A DNA stretch of 64,000 bases from SCTD01 sp963784675 (lineage in GTDB: Bacteria > Actinomycetota > Actinomycetes > Mycobacteriales > SCTD01): contig CAWASE010000015.1 in the NCBI GenBank assembly GCA_963784675.1, positions 30,039 through 94,038 of the forward strand. The letters are read 5' to 3'. Numbering within the stretch: the first letter of the stretch is position 1; each line of letters starts with the position of its first letter. Positions 51,055-64,000 of this stretch are shown piece after piece. The notes under the pieces are model-generated. The model was not told the origin of the DNA. It made no database searches and saw only the letters and a program-made list of their open reading frames with translations. Both the position numbers and the translations under genes were made by a program.

Positions 51055-51999
51055 TCAGGCCCCTTCCGTGCTCGTGGTGGGCGTCTCGGCGGTGTCGCCC
51101 GCGCCGCTGGCAGGACTGCTGGGCTCGCTGGAGGTCGCGACCGGAGCCGAGGCGGCCTCGACGGGCGCGCTCGGGGTCGTCGCGTCGTCGGTCAGGACGG
51201 CTGCGTCGCCCTGCGGGGCCTCGGACGCGTCGCCCGGGGTCTCGGCCTGGCGTCCGGCGTCCGTGCCGCCTGCGGTGGTGCCGGTCGATCCCGACCGGGG
51301 ACCGCGGCGAGCCGGCCGGTCACGGCGCAGCTGACGCTGCTCCGCCTCCTGCGCCTCGCGCTCGACCCGGGACTGGACGACGTCGCCCTTGTAGATCCAG
51401 ACCTTGACGCCGATGCGGCCGAAGGTGGTCTTGGCCTCGTAGATGCCGTAGTCGATGTTCGCGCGCAGCGTGTGCAGCGGCACCCGACCCTCGCGGTAGA
51501 ACTCCGAGCGGCTCATCTCGGCGCCACCCAGGCGGCCCGAGCACTGCACACGGATGCCCTTGACGCCGGGGCTCTTCATCGCCGACTGCATCGACTTGCG
51601 CATCGCACGACGGAAGCTGACCCGCGAGGACAGCTGCTCGGCGACGCCCTGCGCGACCAGCTGCGCGTCGGACTCGGGGTTCTTGACCTCGAGGATGTTG
51701 AGCTGCACCTGCTTGCCGGTGAGCTTCTCCAGGTCGCCGCGGATGCGGTCGGCCTCGGCGCCGCGGCGGCCGATGACGATGCCCGGGCGAGCGGTGTGGA
51801 TGTCGACGCGGACGCGGTCACGGGTGCGCTCGATCTCGACCTTGGAGATGCCGGCGCGCTCCATGCCCTTGCCCATCATGCGACGGATCGCGACGTCTTC
51901 CTTGACGTAGTCCGCGTAGGACTTGTCCGCGTACCAGCGCGAGACCCAGTCGGTGGTGATCCCGAGACGGAACCCGTGGGGATTGACCTTCTGACCCAC
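51055..51999 (-). CDS. rpsC: 30S ribosomal protein S3 with long acidic tail
   Basis: mRNA-entry protein with KH domain: MGQKVNPHGFRLGITTDWVS, the GxxG loop in PGIVIGRRGAEADRIR, and the C-terminal GRLGGAEMSRSEFYREGRVP and FGRIGVKVWIYKGD. After about residue 225 come ~90 extra residues. These are first Arg-rich, then an Ala/Ser/Thr/Asp/Glu tail ending TPTTSTEGA. Total 314, against about 210-230 for the core. GTG 51999 overlaps the rplV stop by one base. Confidence 0.98.
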   Translation of the reverse strand: MGQKVNPHGFRLGITTDWVSRWYADKSYADYVKEDVAIRRMMGKGMERAGISKVEIERTRDRVRVDIHTARPGIVIGRRGAEADRIRGDLEKLTGKQVQLNILEVKNPESDAQLVAQGVAEQLSSRVSFRRAMRKSMQSAMKSPGVKGIRVQCSGRLGGAEMSRSEFYREGRVPLHTLRANIDYGIYEAKTTFGRIGVKVWIYKGDVVQSRVEREAQEAEQRQLRRDRPARRGPRSGSTGTTAGGTDAGRQAETPGDASEAPQGDAAVLTDDATTPSAPVEAASAPVATSSEPSSPASGAGDTAETPTTSTEGA

Positions 52000-52412
52000 T
52001 AGCGGGCACCTGCCTTCTTCTTCGGGGAGGCCGACACGGCGGTCGGCAGAAGCGACTCGACCACGACGGTGATGTGGCTGGTCCGCTTGCGGATGCGGTA
52101 CGCGCGGCCCTGGGCGCGGGGACGGAAGCGCTTCAGGGTCGGGCCCTCGTCGACGTAGGCCTGGCTGATGAACAGCAGGTCGCGGTTGAGGTCCCGGTTG
52201 TTGACGGCGTTGGCCGCTGCACTGGCGATCACCTTGGCGATCGGCTCGCTGGCCGCCTGCGGCTGGAAGCGCAGCTGGTCCAGGGCGTCCTGCACGGGCA
52301 TGCCGCGTACGAGGTCGATGACGCGACGGCACTTCATCGGCGTCATGCGCACGTACTTGGCCTGCGCCAGGGCAGCGTTGGCGGGCAGGTGACGCGTCTT
52401 GTTCTCAGCCAC
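51999..52412 (-). CDS. rplV: 50S ribosomal protein L22
   Basis: Exit-tunnel protein, 137 residues from GTG 52412 (VAENKTRHLPANAALAQAKY). It contains VRMTPMKCRRVIDLVRGMPV, ANAVNNRDLNRDLLFISQAY and the tunnel loop RPRAQGRAYRIRKRTSHITV. The C-terminus is KKKAGAR. The start overlaps the rpsS stop by eight bases. Confidence 0.97.
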   Translation of the reverse strand: MAENKTRHLPANAALAQAKYVRMTPMKCRRVIDLVRGMPVQDALDQLRFQPQAASEPIAKVIASAAANAVNNRDLNRDLLFISQAYVDEGPTLKRFRPRAQGRAYRIRKRTSHITVVVESLLPTAVSASPKKKAGAR

Positions 52413-52686
52413 GACGGGCCCTCCGGTCGTCCTTGACGTGACCACGGAAGGTGCGCGTCGGCGCGAACTCGCCGAGCTTGTGGCCGACCATCGACTCGGT
52501 GACGAAGACCGGGACGTGCTTGCGGCCGTCGTGCACGGCGATCGTGTGCCCGAGCATGTCGGGGATGATCGTCGAACGGCGCGACCAGGTCTTGATCACG
52601 TTCTTGGTGCCCTTGTCGTTCTGCACGTCCACCTTCTTGATCAGGTGGTCGTCGACGAACGGGCCCTTCTTCAGGCTGCGCGGCAT
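52405..52686 (-). CDS. rpsS: 30S ribosomal protein S19
   Basis: Head protein, 93 residues: MPRSLKKGPFVDDHLIKKVD, WSRRSTIIPDMLGHTIAVHD and GHKLGEFAPTRTFRGHVKDD. Twelve bases after rplB. Confidence 0.98.
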   Translation of the reverse strand: MPRSLKKGPFVDDHLIKKVDVQNDKGTKNVIKTWSRRSTIIPDMLGHTIAVHDGRKHVPVFVTESMVGHKLGEFAPTRTFRGHVKDDRRARRG

Positions 52687-52698
52687 CGCTGCTTACCC

Positions 52699-53532
52699 CT
52701 AGCGCTTCTTGTTGGTACGGCGGCGGCGGACGATGAGCGCGTCGCTCGGCTTGCGGCGGCGGGTACGGCCCTCGGGCTTGCCCGCCGGGTTGACCGGGTG
52801 GCGTCCACCGGAGGTCTTGCCCTCACCACCACCGTGCGGGTGGTCGACCGGGTTCATGGCGACACCGCGGACGGTCGGGCGCTTGCCCTTCCAGCGCATC
52901 CGGCCGGCCTTGCCCCAGTTGATGTTGCTCTGCTCGGCGTTGCCCACCTCGCCGACCGTCGCGCGGCAGCGCAGGTCGACGTTGCGGATCTCGCCAGAGG
53001 GCATGCGCAGCTGGGCGTACGGACCGTCCTTGGCGACGAGCTGCACGCTGGTGCCGGCCGAGCGGGCGATCTTGGCGCCGCCACCGGGGCGGAGCTCGAT
53101 CGCGTGCACGGTGGTACCGGTCGGGATGTTGCGCAGCGGCAGCGCGTTGCCGGTCTTGATGTCGGCGTTGGGGCCGGCCTCGACCATCACGCCCTGGGTC
53201 AGCCCGCGGGGCGCCAGGATGTAGCGCTTCTCGCCGTCGGCGTAGTGCAGCAGCGCGATCCGGGCGGTGCGGTTCGGGTCGTACTCGATGTGCGCGACCT
53301 TGGCCGGCACGCCGTCCTTGTCATGGCGACGGAAGTCGATGACGCGGTACGCGCGCTTGTGGCCACCGCCCTGGTGCCGGGTGGTGATGCGCCCGTAGGA
53401 GTTGCGGCCGCCCTTGTTGTGCAACGGACGGACCAGCGACTTCTCGGGGGTGTCGCGGGTGATCTCGGCGAAGTCGGCGACCGAGGAGCCACGACGGCCC
53501 GGGGTCGTCGGCTTGTACTTGCGGATGCCCAT
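52699..53532 (-). CDS. rplB: 50S ribosomal protein L2
   Basis: Peptidyl-transferase-centre protein, 277 residues: MGIRKYKPTTPGRRGSSVAD, HKRAYRVIDFRRHDKDGVPA, and the conserved C-terminal GVAMNPVDHPHGGGEGKTSG whose histidine is essential in E. coli. A basic tail RRRRTNKKR ends the protein. Confidence 0.98.
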   Translation of the reverse strand: MGIRKYKPTTPGRRGSSVADFAEITRDTPEKSLVRPLHNKGGRNSYGRITTRHQGGGHKRAYRVIDFRRHDKDGVPAKVAHIEYDPNRTARIALLHYADGEKRYILAPRGLTQGVMVEAGPNADIKTGNALPLRNIPTGTTVHAIELRPGGGAKIARSAGTSVQLVAKDGPYAQLRMPSGEIRNVDLRCRATVGEVGNAEQSNINWGKAGRMRWKGKRPTVRGVAMNPVDHPHGGGEGKTSGGRHPVNPAGKPEGRTRRRKPSDALIVRRRRTNKKR

Positions 53533-53578
53533 GTCTGTGTTCCCTCTTCTCGGTGGTCCGGTCGGCTGGCCTGGCGGC

Positions 53579-53878
53579 TCAGCTGACCGGGCCTCCGAAG
53601 ATCTCGATGCGGCCCTCGCGCAGCGTGACGATCGCGCGCTTGGAGGAGGCGCGCGTGCCGAAGCCCGCCCGCGTGCGCTTGCGCTTGCCCTGCCGGTTGC
53701 TGGTGTTGACGCTGCTCACCTTGACGCCGAAGACCCGCTCGACCGCGATCTTGATCTCGGTCTTGTTGGCGTCCGGACGCACCAGGAACGTGTACTTGTC
53801 CGCTTCGAGCAGCCCGTAGGACTTCTCGGAGATGACCGGCGACAGCAGGATGTCGCGGGGGTCGGTCAGATCGGTCAC
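53579..53878 (-). CDS. rplW: 50S ribosomal protein L23
   Basis: Exit-tunnel rim protein that docks trigger factor and SRP, 99 residues: RDILLSPVISEKSYGLLEAD, KYTFLVRPDANKTEIKIAVE, NTSNRQGKRKRTRAGFGTR. Two bases after rplD. Confidence 0.98.
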   Translation of the reverse strand: MTDLTDPRDILLSPVISEKSYGLLEADKYTFLVRPDANKTEIKIAVERVFGVKVSSVNTSNRQGKRKRTRAGFGTRASSKRAIVTLREGRIEIFGGPVS

Positions 53879-53880
53879 GG

Positions 53881-54690
53881 TCAGGCCTCCGAGCTGTCGT
53901 CGGCAGCGACGATCGACGGGACGTCGGAGTCGATGCTGTGCGGGGTGAGGTCCTCGCCAGGCGTGGTGGCGCCGGGCGCGGCAGCGGCCTCGACGCTGCT
54001 GGCGCGAGCCTTGGCCCGCCGCCCCTTGGGCGACGGCGCGAGGAAGGCTGCCAGAGCCGACTCGGTGAAGACGATGTCGTCGCTGACCAGGACGTCGTAG
54101 GTGTTGAGCTGGCCGGGGCTCAGCAGGTGCACCGTGTGCGCGTTGCGCAACGACTTCCAGCTGACCTCGTCACCGCGCTCGGCGACGACCAGCACGTGCG
54201 GCCGGCTGCTGATCGCGGTGAGCAGGCTCAGCGCCGTCTTGGTCGACGGCGCCGACGTGGTGCTCAGCGCGCTGACGACGTGGATGCGGCCGTGCAGCGC
54301 ACGGTCCGACAGCGCCCCCCGCAGGGCCGCCGCCTTCATCTTCTTCGGCGTCCGCTGGCTGTAGTCGCGCGGCTTCGGCCCGTGGACCACACCACCGCCG
54401 ACGAACTGCGGCGCGCGGGTCGAGCCCTGGCGGGCCCGGCCGGTGCCCTTCTGGCGGTACGGCTTGCGCCCACCACCGCGGACCTCGCCGCGCGTCTTGG
54501 TGCTGTGCGTGCCCTGACGAGCGGCGGCCAGCTGCGCGACGACGACCTGGTGGATGAGCGGGATGTTGACCTGGACGCCGAAGACCTCGCCGGGCAGCTC
54601 GACGCTGCGGCCGGTGCCGCCGTCGGGCTGGCGGACGGGGACCGACAGGGTCTCGGTGGTCGGCTCGTCGATCGTGTTCGCGGTGCTCAC
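53881..54690 (-). CDS. rplD: 50S ribosomal protein L4 with C-terminal extension
   Basis: Tunnel protein, 269 residues from GTG 54690. The core shows HQVVVAQLAAARQGTHSTKT, RGGGRKPYRQKGTGRARQGS and GGVVHGPKPRDYSQRTPKKM. After the core, about 45 Ala/Ser/Asp-rich residues end VPSIVAADDSSEA. GTG overlaps the rplC stop by four bases. In E. coli L4 represses its own operon; no equivalent signal is shown here. Confidence 0.97.
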   Translation of the reverse strand: MSTANTIDEPTTETLSVPVRQPDGGTGRSVELPGEVFGVQVNIPLIHQVVVAQLAAARQGTHSTKTRGEVRGGGRKPYRQKGTGRARQGSTRAPQFVGGGVVHGPKPRDYSQRTPKKMKAAALRGALSDRALHGRIHVVSALSTTSAPSTKTALSLLTAISSRPHVLVVAERGDEVSWKSLRNAHTVHLLSPGQLNTYDVLVSDDIVFTESALAAFLAPSPKGRRAKARASSVEAAAAPGATTPGEDLTPHSIDSDVPSIVAADDSSEA

Positions 54691-55394
54691 TTGGCCACAC
54701 CACCCTTTCCGAGGCTGCCCTTGACGGCCGAGCGGACCAGGACCATGCCACCGCGGGGGCCGGGAACGGCACCCTTGATGAGCAGCAGCCCGCGCTCGGC
54801 ATCGATCGCGTGGACGGTGAGGTTCTGCGTGGTGACGCGGACGTGACCCATGCGGCCGGCCATCCGGGTGCCCTTGAACACGCGGGCGGGCGTGGCGCAG
54901 GCGCCGATCGAGCCGGGCGAGCGGTGCTTGCGCTGCACGCCGTGCGCCGCGCCGAGCCCCTTGAAGTTGTGGCGCTTCATGACGCCGGCGTAGCCCTTGC
55001 CCTTGCTGGTGCCGACGATGTCGACCCGCAGGACAGCACCCTCCTGCGGCGTGAACAGCTCGGCGGTCAGCTCCTGGCCGACGGTGTAGGACGACGCGTC
55101 GGCGGTGCGCAGCTCGACGAGGTAGCGGCGAGGCGGCACGCCGGCCTTGGCGAAGTGGCCGGCTTCGGGCTTGTTCACCTTGCGGGGGTCGATCTGCCCG
55201 TAGGCGATCTGGACGGCGCTGTAGCCGTCCTTCTCGCGGGTGCGCACCTGGGTGACCACGCACGGCCCGGCCTTGACGACGGTGACCGGGATGATCCGGT
55301 TGTTCGCGTCGAAGACCTGGGTCATGCCCAGCTTCTCACCCAGGACGCCCTGGGTGCGCCGTCCGCCGGTGGCGGACTCGGAAGTGACAGTCAT
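54687..55394 (-). CDS. rplC: 50S ribosomal protein L3
   Basis: Early assembly protein near the peptidyl-transferase centre. The 235 residues have a ~16-residue N-terminal extension before GVLGEKLGMTQVFDANNRII. The core holds GTSKGKGYAGVMKRHNFKGL, AHGVQRKHRSPGSIGACATP and GRMAGRMGHVRVTTQNLTVH. Confidence 0.98.
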   Translation of the reverse strand: MTVTSESATGGRRTQGVLGEKLGMTQVFDANNRIIPVTVVKAGPCVVTQVRTREKDGYSAVQIAYGQIDPRKVNKPEAGHFAKAGVPPRRYLVELRTADASSYTVGQELTAELFTPQEGAVLRVDIVGTSKGKGYAGVMKRHNFKGLGAAHGVQRKHRSPGSIGACATPARVFKGTRMAGRMGHVRVTTQNLTVHAIDAERGLLLIKGAVPGPRGGMVLVRSAVKGSLGKGGVAK

Positions 55395-55407
55395 GGCTTC
55401 GTCGTCC

Positions 55408-55716
55408 CTACAGCTTGATCTCGATGTCGACGCCCGCCGGCAGGTCGAGTCGCATCAGCGAGTCGACCGTCTTCGGCGTGGGGTCGAGGATGTCGATGAG
55501 GCGCTTGTGCGTGCGCATCTCGAAGTGCTCGCGCGAGTCCTTGTACTTGTGCGGCGAGCGGATGACGCAGTAGACGTTCTTCTCCGTCGGCAGCGGCACC
55601 GGACCCGCGACCTGGGCGCCCGTGCGGGTCACCGTCTCGACGATCTTGCGCGCCGAGCTGTCGATGACCTCGTGGTCGTAGGCCTTGAGCCTGATGCGGA
55701 TCTTCTGTGCCGCCAT
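55408..55716 (-). CDS. rpsJ: 30S ribosomal protein S10 (NusE)
   Basis: Ribosomal and antitermination protein, 102 residues: MAAQKIRIRLKAYDHEVIDS, GPVPLPTEKNVYCVIRSPHK and HFEMRTHKRLIDILDPTPKT. First gene of the S10 operon. The ~100-base leader before it carries the element shared with the rpsL leader. Confidence 0.98.
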   Translation of the reverse strand: MAAQKIRIRLKAYDHEVIDSSARKIVETVTRTGAQVAGPVPLPTEKNVYCVIRSPHKYKDSREHFEMRTHKRLIDILDPTPKTVDSLMRLDLPAGVDIEIKL

Positions 55717-55777
55717 GGTGGCTGTACGTCCTGTCTAGTCGCCGGGTTGCGCCGGGTCAGCTCGTGAAGGGGTGCGG

Positions 55778-55802
55778 CCGACCCACGCGGCCGGGTGTGT
55801 CG
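55778..55802 (-). promoter_or_regulatory. 25-base leader element upstream of rpsJ
   Basis: On the plus strand CCGACCCACGCGG, then CCGGGTGTGTCG, identical to the rpsL leader element except for one base. It lies 62-86 bases before the rpsJ start. A possible -10 TACCGT (minus strand, 55820-55825) would place the element in the transcribed leader. No good -35 is visible. Confidence 0.6.
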
Positions 55803-55855
55803 CCCGCCGAGCGCGGGGCACGGTAGGAGACAAGCCCGGAGGGGGCCCGCCTGTT

Positions 55856-55891
55856 CCCGGGTGCGGCCGCCGTGAGGCCGCCGCACCCGGG
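55856..55891 (-). terminator. Terminator after tuf
   Basis: CCCGGGTGCGGC (55856-55867) pairs perfectly with GCCGCACCCGGG (55880-55891), a 12-bp stem with further pairing in the loop, eight bases beyond the tuf stop. Confidence 0.75.
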
Positions 55892-55898
55892 CAGGGGA

Positions 55899-57092
<1,194 letters not shown>

Positions 57093-57172
57093 CTGGCCGA
57101 TCTCCTTCAGTGCGGGGTGTGCCTGACGACGTGTGTCGAAGGCCGGGGGTCGTGCCGGTGTGGTTCGGGGTT

Positions 57173-59290
<2,118 letters not shown>

Positions 59291-59423
59291 TGCTGCTCTT
59301 CTTCCCTGGTCTGGGGGTTCTCGGGGGCTACCGGGGTCACCGGCGTGGTGCGGGGCTGTGTGGCTGTGATGTTGCGAGGCCTGCCTCGCGGGCAGGACCG
59401 GCAGCACGGGAGCTGTGCGGGGA

Positions 59424-59894
59424 CTACCAGCGGTAGTGCGCGAAGGCCTTGTTCGACTCAGCCATCTTGTGCGTGTCCTCGCGGCGCTTGACACTGGCGC
59501 CGAGGCCGTTGCTGGCGTCGAGCAGCTCGTTCATCAGCCGCTCGGTCATCGTCTTCTCGCGACGGGCACGGGAGTACTGGATGAGCCAGCGCAGCGCGAG
59601 GGTGTTGCTGCGGCCGGCGCGGACCTCGATCGGCACCTGGTAGGTGGCGCCGCCGACGCGTCGGCTCTTGACCTCGATGGTCGGCTTGACGTTGTCCAGC
59701 GCGCGCTTGAGCGTGATCACCGGGTCGGTGTCGCTCTTGACGCGGCAGCCTTCCAGGGCGCCGTAGACGATGCGCTCGGCGACCGAGCGCTTGCCGCCCA
59801 CGAGCACCTTGTTGATGAGGCTGGTGACCAGCGGCGAGCCGTAGACCGGGTCGGTGACGACCGGGTGCTTCGGGGCAGGACCCTTGCGAGGCAC
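59424..59894 (-). CDS. rpsG: 30S ribosomal protein S7
   Basis: 16S 3'-major-domain nucleating protein, 156 residues: MPRKGPAPKHPVVTDPVYGS, ALEGCRVKSDTDPVITLKRA, RRVGGATYQVPIEVRAGR and the C-terminal MAESNKAFAHYRW. GTG 59894 overlaps the rpsL stop TAG by one base. Confidence 0.98.
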   Translation of the reverse strand: MPRKGPAPKHPVVTDPVYGSPLVTSLINKVLVGGKRSVAERIVYGALEGCRVKSDTDPVITLKRALDNVKPTIEVKSRRVGGATYQVPIEVRAGRSNTLALRWLIQYSRARREKTMTERLMNELLDASNGLGASVKRREDTHKMAESNKAFAHYRW

Positions 59895-60268
59895 TAGCTC
59901 TTCTCCTTCTTCGCGCCGTATCGGCTGCGAGCCTGCTTGCGGTTGCGGACACCCTGCGTGTCGAGGGAACCGCGGATGATCTTGTAGCGGACGCCCGGCA
60001 GGTCCTTCACACGCCCGCCACGCACGAGCACGATGGAGTGCTCCTGCAGGTTGTGGCCGACACCGGGGATGTAGGCGGTGACCTCGACGCCGCTGGTGAG
60101 GCGCACACGGGCGACCTTGCGCAGCGCAGAGTTCGGCTTCTTGGGCGTGGTCGTGTAGACGCGCGTGCAGACACCACGACGCTGCGGGCTCCCCTTGAGG
60201 GCCGGCGTCTTGGTCTTCTCGACCTTGTCCTGCCGGCCCTTGCGGACCAGCTGCTGGATCGTGGGCAA
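59894..60268 (-). CDS. rpsL: 30S ribosomal protein S12 (TTG start)
   Basis: Decoding-centre protein, 124 residues. The start is TTG 60268 (LPTIQQLVRKGRQDKVEKTK). AGGAG lies about six bases upstream and no ATG or GTG fits. Lys43 and Lys88, the sites of streptomycin-resistance changes, are wild type (TTPKKPNS, GGRVKDLPG). First gene of the str operon, with a leader of about 280 bases. Confidence 0.98.
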   Translation of the reverse strand: MPTIQQLVRKGRQDKVEKTKTPALKGSPQRRGVCTRVYTTTPKKPNSALRKVARVRLTSGVEVTAYIPGVGHNLQEHSIVLVRGGRVKDLPGVRYKIIRGSLDTQGVRNRKQARSRYGAKKEKS

Positions 60269-60348
60269 AGCGTCTCCTGCTTGCTCGTCGTGCGGGTGGT
60301 GGTCGTGCGGGACCCGATCAGGTGGTGCATCGTGCCGCCCGACCCGTT

Positions 60349-60373
60349 CCGACCCACGCGGTCGGGTGTGTCG
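60349..60373 (-). promoter_or_regulatory. 25-base leader element upstream of rpsL
   Basis: On the plus strand CCGACCCACGCGG, then TCGGGTGTGTCG. Twenty-four of 25 bases equal the rpsJ leader element. Within it CCGACC and GGTCGG can form a 6-bp hairpin. Both leaders also share CTGTTCCCG nearby (60379-60387 and 55851-55859). It lies 81-105 bases before the TTG start and about 180 bases into the leader. Confidence 0.65.
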
Positions 60374-60558
60374 GCCGGCTGTTCCCGTCCCCGATCGAGC
60401 CAGGACGGACGGGGGTGCTTCGAGGTCGGTCCGCGCCGGACGTTCTGGCGACGGGGCGTGCTGACGGGCTCCGTCAAGGAGCCCTACGCACCGAACCGGT
60501 CTGGTTCCCCGGTCTTCGGGCACGCTGGTGATCTGGGTTGCCCCAGGCACGAGTGTCG

Positions 60559-60587
60559 ACACTACCTGCCGACCCGGTGCCGGTCAA
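60559..60587 (-). promoter_or_regulatory. Promoter of the str operon
   Basis: Minus strand -35 TTGACC (60582-60587), a 17-base spacer and -10 TAGTGT (60559-60564), giving a 5' leader of roughly 280 bases before rpsL. The leader holds the shared 25-base element; nothing else in 60374-60558 was recognised. Confidence 0.8.
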
Positions 60588-60617
60588 AGACGGTCGCACC
60601 GTCTCCTCACGCCGTCG

Positions 60618-61142
60618 CTAGCCGGGGGTGACGGTCCCGCCCTCGGAGAACCCGCTGGTCGCGAACAGGCCGAAGACGGCGACGACCGCCAGGATGACGA
60701 GCACGAAGAACGCGAGGTTCAACCACGCGACGATCTTGCTCGCGGTCACCAGTCCGGCGCCCGAGACCCGGCCCCCACCCGCCTGGATCTCCGCGCGGGC
60801 CTGACCTGCCAGGACCAGGGCCACGATGGCGGGGATCACCGGGAACAGCGCCCACGACCCGATCGCGCACACCAGCGCGGCGATGGCCTTGCCGCTGGTG
60901 GCCGGCGCCGCGCCGGGCCCGCCGTAGGCAGCGGCGGGTGCTCCCGGCGGCGGCCCGTAGCCGTAGGCCGGTGCGCCGTACCCGTCCTGCTGCTGGTACC
61001 CGCCCTGCTGCTGGGCACCGTCCTGCTGCTGGTAGCCGGGCGGAGGTCCGTACCCCGCGCCCGGCTGCGTCGAGGGGGCGTCCCAGGCGGGCGCGGCAGA
61101 AGCGCCGCCGGCGCTGAACGGGTCCTGCTCGGGTGTGGACAC
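60618..61142 (-). CDS. DUF4190 domain-containing membrane protein
   Basis: A protein of 174 residues. The first ~85 are disordered and Pro/Gly/Gln/Tyr-rich with QQQDG repeats. Two hydrophobic helices follow, AALVCAIGSWALFPVIPAIV and IVAWLNLAFFVLVILAVVAV, separated by LAGQARAEIQAGGGRVSG, the DUF4190 pattern. Function unknown. GTG 61142 has a TAGCCT box seven bases upstream. It lies between the str promoter and the glycosylase gene. Confidence 0.85.
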   Translation of the reverse strand: MSTPEQDPFSAGGASAAPAWDAPSTQPGAGYGPPPGYQQQDGAQQQGGYQQQDGYGAPAYGYGPPPGAPAAAYGGPGAAPATSGKAIAALVCAIGSWALFPVIPAIVALVLAGQARAEIQAGGGRVSGAGLVTASKIVAWLNLAFFVLVILAVVAVFGLFATSGFSEGGTVTPG

Positions 61143-61149
61143 GCCAGCC

Positions 61150-61155
61150 AGGCTA
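61150..61155 (-). promoter_or_regulatory. Candidate leaderless -10 of the DUF4190 gene
   Basis: TAGCCT on the minus strand is seven bases before GTG 61142, without a Shine-Dalgarno. Confidence 0.5.
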
Positions 61156-61211
61156 GCCCTGCGCCTCCGCTGCCGGAAGTGCTTTCGATCGACGACTCGC
61201 GCCCGGCCGGC

Positions 61212-61808
61212 TCAGCGTGCAGCCGTCGCGGCTCGGTGGAGCTCGCCGTAGGCCTGTGCCAGCCGCGGCAGCTGCCAGGAGGCGTTCAGCCCGCTCGGGT
61301 TCGGCAACAGCCAGACGTCGGCCGCACCGATCTGCCGGGGCTGCGGGCCGACGGCCGCCCGGCGGTCCCCGGTGGCGCTGCGGTACGCGGTGAGCCCCAG
61401 GAAGGCGACGTAGCGCGGCCGGTAGGTCTCGGCCAGCGCGGTGAGGCGTGCGAGGCCGGCGCGCAGCTCGGCGGCGTCCAGCTCGTCGGCCCGGGCCGTG
61501 GCGCGCTCGACGAGGTTGGTGATGCCGAGGCCGCAGGCCAGCAGCGCGGCTGTCTCGTGCGGGCAGAGCCGCCGCGGCGTCCAGCCGGAGACGTGCAGCG
61601 TCGGCCACAGCCGGTTGCCGGGGGTGGCGAAGTGCAGTCCGACAGCGCCGGAGGTGAGCGAGGGGTTGATCCCGCACAGCAGCACGGCCAGGCCCGGGCG
61701 CACCAGGTCGGGCACCACGGCCCCGTACGCGGCCTGCAGCTCCTGCCGCGTGGGCCGGGCTGCGGCCGGACGGTCCCGCTCGTCCGGACGGCGGTCGGTG
61801 GCGCTCAC
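61212..61808 (-). CDS. mug: Mismatch-specific uracil-DNA glycosylase (Mug/TDG family)
   Basis: Base-excision repair enzyme removing uracil or thymine from G mispairs. The 198 residues carry the family motif I CGINPSLTSGAVGLHFATPG, in which Asn is the catalytic residue, and motif II LLPNPSGLNASW. Length is slightly above E. coli Mug because of a ~20-residue Arg/Asp-rich N-terminus. Start GTG 61808 follows GGAG closely. Stands alone between rpoC and the DUF4190 gene. Confidence 0.92.
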   Translation of the reverse strand: MSATDRRPDERDRPAAARPTRQELQAAYGAVVPDLVRPGLAVLLCGINPSLTSGAVGLHFATPGNRLWPTLHVSGWTPRRLCPHETAALLACGLGITNLVERATARADELDAAELRAGLARLTALAETYRPRYVAFLGLTAYRSATGDRRAAVGPQPRQIGAADVWLLPNPSGLNASWQLPRLAQAYGELHRAATAAR

Positions 61809-61855
61809 TGCTCCTGCTCCCCCTCCCGTCGCGGTCCCCGGTCCCAGCACGCCGA

Positions 61856-61889
61856 CGGCCGCCTGCCCCCGCGAGGGGACAGGCGGCCG
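61856..61889 (-). terminator. Terminator of rpoC (rpoBC operon)
   Basis: A 15-bp stem with one mismatch (61856-61870 with 61875-61889) around GCGA, 16 bases past the rpoC stop. It shares CCCCCGCGAGGGGA with the groEL terminator. Confidence 0.8.
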
Positions 61890-61905
61890 ACGGACCGTGC
61901 AGCGG

Positions 61906-64000
<2,095 letters not shown>

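Overview
The window is a 64 kb piece of a chromosome from a high-GC Gram-positive bacterium of the class Actinomycetes. Evidence: very high GC with frequent GTG starts; a groES-groEL pair under a CIRCE element, with a histidine-rich GroEL tail; the block alr / hydrolase / tsaE / tsaB / rimI / tsaD / groES / groEL; many leaderless start sites; and a LexA box of the TCGAAC-N4-GTTCG type. I cannot name the genus. Nearly all conserved genes lie on the minus strand, so they read from right to left.

Right part (about 30.4-64 kb): the housekeeping translation and transcription superblock. In transcription order it holds the 3' part of rpoC and a terminator; a mismatch-type uracil glycosylase and a DUF4190 membrane protein; the str operon (rpsL, rpsG, fusA, tuf); the S10 operon (rpsJ to rpsQ); the spc operon (rplN to rplO); secY-adk-map from its own promoter; the alpha operon (infA, rpmJ, rpsM, rpsK, rpsD, rpoA, rplQ) with truA; and, after four accessory genes (SDR, EamA transporter, ABC-F ATPase, GNAT), rplM-rpsI-glmM.

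Middle (about 18-30 kb): a cell-wall and cofactor block (glmS, acpS, nnr, alr). It is interleaved with a VanZ-like protein, a PepN-type aminopeptidase, a HAD phosphatase, an SGNH hydrolase, an SMT-like methyltransferase, a broken lipoprotein gene and a broken DUF222-HNH gene.

Left part (0-18 kb): the t6A-tRNA modification genes (tsaE, tsaB, rimI, tsaD) and groES-groEL. This usually tight cluster is interrupted twice. A branched-chain-amino-acid-type ABC transporter operon with an acyl-CoA ligase and an MFS exporter sits between tsaE and tsaB. An SOS-controlled DUF222-HNH gene sits between tsaD and groES.

Three themes run through the window. First, several genes start 6-7 nt after a TANNNT box with no ribosome-binding site, which indicates leaderless transcripts. 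Second, a 25-nt element is nearly identical in the leaders of the str and S10 operons (24 of 25 bases), with a looser relative before rplM. Third, single-base frameshifts occur in at least five genes, including essential rpoC, so part of the apparent gene decay may be sequence error. No tRNA, rRNA, CRISPR array or insertion sequence was recognised.
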